Source: Helicobacter sp.
GTDB taxonomy: Bacteria; Campylobacterota; Campylobacteria; Campylobacterales; Helicobacteraceae
NCBI GenBank assembly: GCA_029264655.1
Contig: JARHZY010000019.1
Coordinates: forward strand, 1-11,029
Direction of reading: 5' to 3'
Length of the DNA stretch: 11,029 nt
The position numbers and the translations under genes are program-made. Shown in pieces: positions 5,697-11,029 of the stretch. Below the pieces are notes generated by a model. That model worked only from the letters and a program-made list of their open reading frames with translations. It ran no database searches and was not told where the DNA came from. How positions within the stretch are numbered: position 1 is the stretch's first letter; every line of letters begins with the position of its first letter.

Positions 5697-7075
5697 TGAC
5701 TTTTATTTATTATATACTTTTATGCTTTTTTCATATTCTTGCATTACCTTTTCTATGTATTTTAGCATGCAAACAAAAGTATAGAACAAGTATCCCACTT
5801 CGTTTTTTATTTCCAAAAATTCGTGCTAAAGAATATTATGATATTTGGTTGCATGCATGTTCTGTTGGAGAAGTGCAATCATTGCAAACACTTATCAAAT
5901 CCATTCCACAAACACAATCTATATTGCTTAGTGTTATTACACAAACAGGTTATATGCAAGCACAAAAGCTTTATGCAGAGTATCAGAATCTTACTATCGG
6001 TTATTTGCCTTTTGAAACTTTTATACCATTATGTGCCCCAACATGTAAAAGACTTTTTGTGTTTGAAGCAGAATTGTGGCTTATGGTATTTGTATGGGCA
6101 AAAAGAAAAGGGGCAACAACAAAACTTATTAATGCTCGTATTTCAACACGTAGTGCCAATCGTTATCAAAAACTTGCTATATTTTACCGCCATTTGTTTA
6201 GCTTTATTGATTATGTGTTATCACAAAGCGATGAGGATACAAAGCGTTTGTGTTTGTTGGGAGCAAAGAATGTGCAAACACTTGGCAATATTAAGCTGCT
6301 TAATCCTATAAAACCAAAAATATCCTATAAAAAGCCAAAATCTCTAATAGTTGTTGCTGCAAGCACACATACAAATGAAGAAATGCTTATTCTTGAAGCA
6401 TGGCATATGGCAAATATAACTGCTATGCAATCTAAAGAATTATCACTACATAGCACTAAAACACCATTAGAAAATTTACAATATAATGATGGACAATACC
6501 GCCATAATGTATATTCCCCATATAAACAAGATGTTTATATGCAAGATTCTCTCTCACAAGGAGATACGAATATAATACAAGAATCTTGCAAAGCACAATC
6601 CTATGATACAATTAACAAAGATTCTAAAAAAGCATTGTTGGTTGTTGTGCCACGTCATCCAGAACGTTTTAATGCAGTTTATGAACTTTGTAAGCAATAT
6701 GGAAAAACATTGCGTTTGAGTGCTATGCAAGATATTGATACATTGGATTTTGATAGTCTTCAAGCTGATATTTTGCTTATTGATACTATGGGTATGCTTA
6801 TTAATTTTTATGCAATTAGTGATATTGTGATACTTGGTGGAGCATTTGCAAAAGTTGGGGGGCATAATCCACTTGAACCCGCAAACTTTTATAATGTAGT
6901 TATTAGTGGCACAGAGATTTTTAATCAAAAAGCACTTTTCTCTTATGTGCAAAACTATTATTTAGTAAATGATAAAGATTCCTTAAGCACACTACTTCAT
7001 AATTATAAGAAACTTGCTATTGCTAGCATTAATAAAGATTTATGTATGGATATGATAGAGCGTATTTTGGCATAG
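5696..7075 (+). CDS. waaA: 3-deoxy-D-manno-octulosonic acid (Kdo) transferase
   Basis: WaaA transfers Kdo from CMP-Kdo to lipid A precursor at the inner membrane, the first step of the LPS core. Residues 3-24 are a hydrophobic N-terminal anchor. HACSVGE (53-59) holds the conserved Glu taken as the catalytic base. ASTHTNEE (222-229), VVVPRHPERF (316-325), DTMGML (363-368) and GGHNPLEPA (388-396) belong to the nucleotide-binding GT-B C-domain. In DTMGML a Met replaces the Glu seen in many relatives (DTMGEL). At 459 residues it is longer than usual (E. coli 425; other Helicobacter nearer 390-400 as I recall). The surplus lies at about 242-310, a polar Gln/Asn/Ser-rich stretch between two conserved blocks. 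The ATG overlaps the preceding stop by one base. It is last in its operon, before a 421-base gap. Confidence 0.94.
   Translation: MTFIYYILLCFFHILALPFLCILACKQKYRTSIPLRFLFPKIRAKEYYDIWLHACSVGEVQSLQTLIKSIPQTQSILLSVITQTGYMQAQKLYAEYQNLTIGYLPFETFIPLCAPTCKRLFVFEAELWLMVFVWAKRKGATTKLINARISTRSANRYQKLAIFYRHLFSFIDYVLSQSDEDTKRLCLLGAKNVQTLGNIKLLNPIKPKISYKKPKSLIVVAASTHTNEEMLILEAWHMANITAMQSKELSLHSTKTPLENLQYNDGQYRHNVYSPYKQDVYMQDSLSQGDTNIIQESCKAQSYDTINKDSKKALLVVVPRHPERFNAVYELCKQYGKTLRLSAMQDIDTLDFDSLQADILLIDTMGMLINFYAISDIVILGGAFAKVGGHNPLEPANFYNVVISGTEIFNQKALFSYVQNYYLVNDKDSLSTLLHNYKKLAIASINKDLCMDMIERILA
6540..6590. repeat. 11-base inverted repeat inside the extra segment of waaA
   Basis: TGCAAGATTCT (6540-6550) and AGAATCTTGCA (6580-6590) are perfect inverted copies separated by 29 bases. 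Both lie within the stretch coding for the WaaA insertion. They could form an mRNA hairpin or be the trace of a small inserted palindromic element. Chance is also possible. Confidence 0.6.
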
Positions 7076-7228
7076 TATAAACACATTTGCTATATATTAC
7101 TCTTTTTTTAATGCTGTATGGAGTATCTAGAATCTATCCCCATAAATTTAATACAGATTCCAAAAGTATTGCAACAGAATCAGCAAACACAACTTATTGC
7201 ATGAGCATATATTATTGTAATGCAGATA

Positions 7229-7339
7229 GGTAGATAAATTCAAGCAAAATTAAGCTATTTATACATTAATGGTTATAGTTTAAATACTCTTTAGGCAAAC
7301 AAATATACTATTTCATGAAGATACATAATTTTATCTACC
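7229..7339. repeat. 10-base perfect inverted repeat in the waaA-acpP gap
   Basis: GGTAGATAAA (7229-7238) and TTTATCTACC (7330-7339) are exact inverted copies 91 bases apart, with TGCA beside each outer end (7221-7224 and 7341-7344). Between them is AT-rich sequence without a gene. It may be a long-range hairpin or the ends of a lost element. Confidence 0.5.
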
Positions 7340-7384
7340 ATGCATAATATATCTGAATATTTTATATAGTATCTTTTAGTTTAA

Positions 7385-7414
7385 TATACAATATTAACAC
7401 TTATTATGTATAAT
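7385..7414 (+). promoter_or_regulatory. Promoter of acpP-fabF-accA
   Basis: A perfect TATAAT lies at 7409-7414, with TATACA (7385-7390) 18 bases upstream as a 4-of-6 -35. Transcription would begin near 7421, giving a leader of about 75 bases before acpP. Confidence 0.5.
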
Positions 7415-7496
7415 TAGAGTTTCCTTAAGTAGTAATGGAGTCTTATGACTACAATATAACTTTAAGAAATATACCAAAAGAAATTAGGAGCGAAAT

Positions 7497-7736
7497 ATGG
7501 ATACTACAGAAGTTTTCAATCAAGTAAAAGAATTAGTAGCAAGTGAACTTAAAGTTGCACTAGATGAAATTAAGCCTGAGTCTGATTTTACAAAAGATTT
7601 AAATGCTGATAGTCTTGATGTTGTTGAATTTATTATGGCATTAGAAGAGAAATTTAATATTAAAATCCCCGATGAAGATGCAGAAAAGATTAAAACTGTG
7701 CAAGATGTTGTAGATTACATTATTGCAAACAAGTAA
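7497..7736 (+). CDS. acpP: Acyl carrier protein
   Basis: ACP carries the growing fatty-acyl chain on a phosphopantetheine arm during type II fatty-acid synthesis. The 79-residue acidic protein has the DSLDVVEF motif, and Ser39 is the attachment site added by AcpS. The flanking sequence (KDLNADSL, ALEEKFNIKIPDEDAE) is typical of the four-helix fold. TTAGGAG at 7484-7490 lies six bases before the ATG, a strong ribosome site that fits the high expression of ACP. fabF follows after 45 bases and accA after that, so carrier, elongating synthase and half of the malonyl-CoA-forming enzyme are made together. fabG and fabD are not in this window. Confidence 0.97.
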   Translation: MDTTEVFNQVKELVASELKVALDEIKPESDFTKDLNADSLDVVEFIMALEEKFNIKIPDEDAEKIKTVQDVVDYIIANK

Positions 7737-7770
7737 GTATAGTTACTGAAACTTTGTGATTCCCGTTTTT

Positions 7771-7776
7771 AAGGAG
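7771..7776 (+). promoter_or_regulatory. Ribosome binding site that fixes the fabF TTG start
   Basis: AAGGAG lies five bases before TTG (7782-7784). An in-frame TAA at 7770-7772 rules out any ATG or GTG upstream, and the first in-frame ATG is 11 codons later, inside the conserved N-terminal strand. Confidence 0.85.
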
Positions 7777-7781
7777 CAATA

Positions 7782-9035
7782 TTGCGACGTGTTGTAGTAA
7801 CAGGTATTGGCATGGTAAATGCCTTAGGGCTAAATAAAAATACTGCCTTTGATAATATTGTAAAAGGGCATTGTGGTATTAAAAAAATAGAGTCCTTTGA
7901 TATTACGGATTTTCCTGTGCAGATTGCAGGAGAAATTATTGGTTTTAATCCTGAATCTGTTCTTGACGCTAGAGAAGTAAAAAAAGCACATAGATTCATA
8001 CAACTTGGCTTATTATCCGCAAGAGAAGCTTTACAAGATAGCACGGAACGTGCCACACAATCATTTGTAAATGCAAATTTGGAGGTTTTACCCGATATTG
8101 CCGATCGCTTTGGTATAAGTTCTGCTTCGGGTATAGGTGGCTTAGAAAATATTCAAAATAATGCTGTTGCATGGCATACTAAAGGAGTAAGACGCATTAG
8201 TCCGTTCTTTATACCTTCCGCACTTGTTAATATGCTTGGTGGTTTTGTGTCTATTGCCCATAGGATTAAGGGACCAAATCTTTCAAGTGTTACCGCATGT
8301 GCTGCAGGCACACATGGCATTATTGAAGCTGCAAAAACAATCATGCTTAATTGTGCGGATAGGATGCTTGTTGTAGGTGCTGAATCTTCTATTTGTGCAA
8401 TAGGTATTGGTGGATTTGCCGCAATGAAAGCATTAAGTGTGCGTAATGATGCTCCACATAAGGCTTCTAGACCATTTGATAAAAGTCGAGATGGTTTTGT
8501 TATGGGAGAAGGTGCAGGAGCATTGGTGCTTGAAGAATATGAAAGTGCAAAAGCACGTGGTGCATATATCTATGGTGAGTTGTGTGGCTTTGGTGAAAGC
8601 GGTGATGCAAATCATATAACAACACCAGCTCCAGAAGGAGAAGGTGCATATCGTGCAATGAAACAAGCCTTACAAATGGCAAAGATTAAGCCAGATTATA
8701 TAAATGCACATGGCACAAGCACATATTATAATGATATACATGAAACACAAGCACTTAAACGTGTTTTTGATAATGATGTCCCACCTGTAAGCTCGACAAA
8801 AGGACAAATAGGGCATTGTCTTGGTGCGGCTGGTGCTATTGAAGCGGTTATATCACTTATGGCAATGGAAAAAAACATTATGCCACCAACGATTAATCAA
8901 GAAGAAAAAGATGAACTTTGCGATCTTGATTATATTCCCAATACTGCTCGTTCTGCAACATTGCAGAGTGTTATGAGTAATTCCTTTGGTTTTGGTGGCA
9001 CAAATGGCGTTGTAATTTTTAAAAAGTGTGAATAA
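7782..9035 (+). CDS. fabF: 3-oxoacyl-[acyl-carrier-protein] synthase II
   Basis: FabF condenses malonyl-ACP with an acyl-ACP, lengthening the chain by two carbons. The 417 residues form the full thiolase-fold enzyme. The catalytic triad is Cys173 (SSVTACAAGTHG), His310 (NAHGTSTYYND) and His345 (KGQIGHCLGAAG), with the conserved Lys340; GFGGTN is at 403-408. The start is TTG at 7782: it gives the canonical N-terminus MRRVVVTGIGMV, has AAGGAG five bases upstream, and follows an in-frame TAA four codons before it. Using the first ATG would remove the first beta strand. The stop overlaps the accA ATG by one base (TAATG), suggesting translational coupling. FabB, a paralogue with the same triad, is less likely given the acpP-fabF order. 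Confidence 0.96.
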   Translation: MRRVVVTGIGMVNALGLNKNTAFDNIVKGHCGIKKIESFDITDFPVQIAGEIIGFNPESVLDAREVKKAHRFIQLGLLSAREALQDSTERATQSFVNANLEVLPDIADRFGISSASGIGGLENIQNNAVAWHTKGVRRISPFFIPSALVNMLGGFVSIAHRIKGPNLSSVTACAAGTHGIIEAAKTIMLNCADRMLVVGAESSICAIGIGGFAAMKALSVRNDAPHKASRPFDKSRDGFVMGEGAGALVLEEYESAKARGAYIYGELCGFGESGDANHITTPAPEGEGAYRAMKQALQMAKIKPDYINAHGTSTYYNDIHETQALKRVFDNDVPPVSSTKGQIGHCLGAAGAIEAVISLMAMEKNIMPPTINQEEKDELCDLDYIPNTARSATLQSVMSNSFGFGGTNGVVIFKKCE

Positions 9036-9967
9036 TGGCTACCTATTTAGATTTTGAGCAACGTTTAAAGCTTTTGCAAGAAGATATAGAATCTGCAACA
9101 TTGAGAAATGATAATGCTGCTGTCGAAATTTTGCAGCAAGATTTGCAAGATGAAATGAAAAAGGTCTATACAAATTTAAATGATTATCAGAAGTTGCAGC
9201 TAGCTAGACATCCAGACCGCCCCTATGCACTTGATTATATCGAATTGATACTACATGATTCTTATGAAATATTTGGTGATAGACATTTCCGTGATGATAA
9301 AGCGATTGTGTGCTTTTTAGGTAAAATAGGCAATGAGCGCGTTATGGTTATCGGTGAAGAAAAAGGACGAGGCACAAAAAATAAAATTACAAGAAATTTT
9401 GGTATGCCTCATCCAGAGGGTTATAGAAAAGCTTTGCGTGTTGCAAAAATGGCTGAGAAATTTAATATTCCTATTCTTATGCTTGTGGATACTGCTGGTG
9501 CTTATCCGGGACTTGGAGCAGAGGAACGTGGGCAAAGTGAAGCTATTGCAAAAAATTTGCAGGATTTCGCAATGTTGCAAGTACCAACTATTTCAATTGT
9601 GATTGGAGAAGGTGGTAGTGGTGGTGCTTTAGCCATAGGAGTAGCTGACAAATTAGCGATGATGGAATATTCTATTTTTAGTGTTATCTCTCCAGAGGGT
9701 TGTGCAGCTATTTTATGGAATGACCCAACAAAAATTGAAGCAGCAACAAAAGCTATGAAAATAACGCCTCAAGAACTCAAAAAAGCAGCATTAATTGATG
9801 ATATTATCCAAGAGCCACTAAGTGGTGCTCATAGAGATAAGATAGCAGCGGCAGAAAACTTAAAATCCTATTTCCTTGATTCTTTGGAGCAAATACGCAA
9901 TACATCAAATTATCTTGCAAAACGTTACGATAAGCTTATGCGTTATGGCTCATTCCAACAAGAATGA
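9035..9967 (+). CDS. accA: Acetyl-CoA carboxylase carboxyltransferase subunit alpha
   Basis: AccA with AccD moves the carboxyl group from biotinyl-AccB to acetyl-CoA, making malonyl-CoA, the committed step of fatty-acid synthesis. The 310 residues match the usual length. The N-terminal part is helical (about 1-50). RHPDRPY (58-64) and GDRHFRDD (81-88) follow, then the crotonase-fold core with GEEKGRGTK (107-115), DTAGAYPGLGAEERGQ (152-167), GEGGSGGALAIG (191-202) and SPEGCAAILW (219-228), which form the CoA pocket and oxyanion region. The ATG shares its A with the fabF stop. No separate strong ribosome site is seen, so coupling to fabF is likely. accD is not nearby. No clear terminator follows the gene. 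Confidence 0.97.
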   Translation: MATYLDFEQRLKLLQEDIESATLRNDNAAVEILQQDLQDEMKKVYTNLNDYQKLQLARHPDRPYALDYIELILHDSYEIFGDRHFRDDKAIVCFLGKIGNERVMVIGEEKGRGTKNKITRNFGMPHPEGYRKALRVAKMAEKFNIPILMLVDTAGAYPGLGAEERGQSEAIAKNLQDFAMLQVPTISIVIGEGGSGGALAIGVADKLAMMEYSIFSVISPEGCAAILWNDPTKIEAATKAMKITPQELKKAALIDDIIQEPLSGAHRDKIAAAENLKSYFLDSLEQIRNTSNYLAKRYDKLMRYGSFQQE

Positions 9968-10120
9968 TTGTTCTTTGGCATAAAGATAAACTTGTTATTA
10001 ATGTTAGGATTTTTACAAAAGTAATAATATATGGAGTAACAACTTTAAATTTAAGATAATAGTTTTATAAATTTATGCAAATAGTATCTTGTGGTAATAA
10101 TGTTATTACTTGATTCTATA

Positions 10121-10127
10121 AAGGGAG
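10121..10127 (+). promoter_or_regulatory. Ribosome binding site supporting a TTG start for azlC
   Basis: AAGGGAG lies five bases before TTG at 10133-10135, in frame with the AzlC protein. The upstream in-frame starts, GTG 10091 and ATG 10100, have no purine-rich site before them. Confidence 0.65.
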
Positions 10128-10132
10128 TAGGT

Positions 10133-10867
10133 TTGTGTTGCAATGAAAAACAAGCAATAAAAGAAGCATTTCCATATAGTATTCCTATTATGGCAACTTA
10201 TCTTTTAATGGGTAGTGTATTTGGTATTATGATGGCAAATGCTGGTTATAGTCCTTGGCTTAGTTTTTTTATGTCTGTTATTATTTATGCAGGTGCAATG
10301 CAATATATTGCAGTAGCATGGCTTGCTGGTGGTATTGGTTTTATGAGTATTGCTCTTATTTCCTTAAGTATTAATGCACGGCAATTTTTCTATGCAATAG
10401 CAAGCCTCAAACGTTATAAATTGCATGGTTGGCGTCAATGGTATCTTATATTTAGCGTTACAGATGAAACTTTTGCACTCCTTAACCTTCGAGAACAAAA
10501 GATGCATAATGTGATAGCTCCAACAGATTCTATACAACAACTATATAATCAAAAAGTAATGTTTTATATTTCATTGTTTAATCATTGCTATTGGATTACA
10601 GGATGTGTATGTGGCACAATACTTGGCAATAAGCTTAGTTTTATTCGCGATATACAAGGACTTGATTTTATTGTTGTTGCAACATTTTGTGTGCTTTTAT
10701 ATGAAAATATGCGTATCCAAAGCAATCGATTACCTATTGTGGTTGGTATTTTTAGCACATTATTTTGCTTTTTTTTGGATAAAGATAATTTTTTATCTTA
10801 TGCACTTGTTGTCATTGTATGCATCTTGTTAGCTATCCAACAATATACACACAGAAAAGTATTATGA
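10133..10867 (+). CDS. azlC: AzlC-family branched-chain amino-acid exporter, large subunit
   Basis: AzlC proteins are inner-membrane subunits that, with the small AzlD subunit, export branched-chain amino acids. Family signs are the N-terminal AIKEAFPYSIPI and GSVFGIMMANAGY, then YAGAMQYIAVAWL, LSINARQFFYAI, SVTDETFALL, CYWITGCVCGTILG and GLDFIVVATF, with several hydrophobic membrane segments. I chose TTG 10133 (244 residues) because AAGGGAG sits five bases upstream and the resulting N-terminus fits the family. GTG 10091 (258 residues) or ATG 10100 are alternatives without a ribosome site. A T8 run (10769-10776) lies late in the gene. The expected azlD does not follow; only an eight-codon frame (ATG 10864) overlaps the stop. 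The gene is 165 bases after accA and is probably separate from that operon. Confidence 0.88.
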   Translation: MCCNEKQAIKEAFPYSIPIMATYLLMGSVFGIMMANAGYSPWLSFFMSVIIYAGAMQYIAVAWLAGGIGFMSIALISLSINARQFFYAIASLKRYKLHGWRQWYLIFSVTDETFALLNLREQKMHNVIAPTDSIQQLYNQKVMFYISLFNHCYWITGCVCGTILGNKLSFIRDIQGLDFIVVATFCVLLYENMRIQSNRLPIVVGIFSTLFCFFLDKDNFLSYALVVIVCILLAIQQYTHRKVL

Positions 10868-10904
10868 AACACAAATTATTTATCGTTTAATATAGAATCT
10901 ATAA

Positions 10905-11029
10905 GGGCATTTTCTCCTTAGTAGTGGTAACCACACTGCATTTTATCTGCAATCTGCAAAAGTGCTAGAAAACCCACAGACTGCAGAACTTTTAGCAAAA
11001 GCACTAGCACAACAAATACAAGATTATGG
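10905..11029 (+). pseudogene. pyrE: pyrE (orotate phosphoribosyltransferase) segment without a start codon
   Basis: The frame from 10905 to the window edge reads GHFLLSSGNHTAFYLQSAK, then VLENPQTAELLAKALA and onward. This is the N-terminal region of bacterial PyrE, which joins orotate and PRPP to make OMP in pyrimidine synthesis. PyrE normally has about 15 residues before GHFLLSSG, but here TAA (10902-10904) and TAG (10893-10895) lie directly in front, in frame, with no start between. The first downstream candidate, a GTG, would remove the SSG motif. The gene is therefore 5'-broken by a deletion, a frameshift or a sequence error. The 37 bases between the azlC stop and this segment cannot hold a normal N-terminus in any frame. 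Whether the rest of pyrE is intact lies outside the window. Confidence 0.72.

Larger units (their letters stand above)
7076..7496. other. Intergenic region between waaA and acpP
   Basis: These 421 bases contain no gene I can support. A run of seven T (7103-7109) may mark the end of the waaA transcript, but only a very weak stem precedes it. A 10-base inverted repeat pairs 7229-7238 with 7330-7339. The acpP promoter (7385-7414) and a leader of about 75 bases follow. The leader contains a 30-codon reading frame (7435-7527) with no ribosome site; it overlaps the acpP start. Confidence 0.6.

Noticed and set aside
5548..5784. 78-codon frame across the zinc-ribbon/waaA junction
   Set aside because: It is offset from two well-supported genes that already meet at a TAATG overlap.
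5823..6952. Plus- and minus-strand frames inside waaA
   Set aside because: Shadow frames; the waaA motifs account for this DNA.
7111..7230. 39-codon frame in the waaA-acpP gap
   Set aside because: No ribosome site and no recognisable motif.
8153..8682. Several frames on both strands inside fabF
   Set aside because: They are shadows of the strongly conserved fabF coding sequence and have no ribosome sites.
10769..10776. T8 run in azlC as a phase-variation switch
   Set aside because: Eight T is short for reliable slippage in an AT-rich genome, and the frame is intact; there is no sign of variation.

Overview
The window looks like chromosomal DNA from a Helicobacter, probably not H. pylori itself; the species cannot be read from the sequence. 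The DNA is AT-rich, the proteins are of the Campylobacterota type, and two gene strings match H. pylori order as I recall it: Nif3-like / zinc-ribbon coiled-coil / waaA (HP0959-HP0957) and acpP / fabF / accA (HP0559-HP0557). Almost everything is housekeeping. I found no phage, transposon, CRISPR array or defence system.

Left part, minus strand: a small exported protein of unknown function runs off the left edge (1-357), with its own promoter-like -10 near 409-414. Next is prfA, peptide release factor 1 (618-1688). A 412-base divergent gap (1689-2100) separates prfA from rplM-rpsI (ribosomal proteins L13 and S9, 2101-2940) on the plus strand. A 31-base near-perfect palindrome lies in the rplM leader. 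Three tandem hairpins end the rpsI transcript, followed at once by a promoter and a tRNA-Arg with anticodon GCG (3076-3152). This tRNA carries an apparent paired change at positions 19 and 56.

Middle: about 1.07 kb (3153-4220) holds no intact gene. Its right half contains peptide fragments in shifting frames that suggest a decayed gene, possibly an outer-membrane barrel protein. A tightly packed three-gene unit follows (4221-7075): a Nif3-like metal protein, the HP0958-type zinc-ribbon coiled-coil protein tied to flagellar gene expression, and waaA (Kdo transferase). This WaaA has an extra loop of roughly 60-70 residues.

Right part: a 421-base gap with a good promoter leads into acpP-fabF-accA (7497-9967). 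These are acyl carrier protein, the condensing enzyme that extends the ACP-bound chain, and one half of the carboxyltransferase that makes malonyl-CoA. fabF starts at TTG, and accA overlaps the fabF stop by one base. A separate AzlC-type branched-chain amino-acid exporter subunit follows (10133-10867), also probably starting at TTG. Its usual partner azlD is absent. Directly after it comes a clear pyrE (orotate phosphoribosyltransferase) segment that lacks a start codon and runs to the right edge, suggesting a deletion or rearrangement scar.
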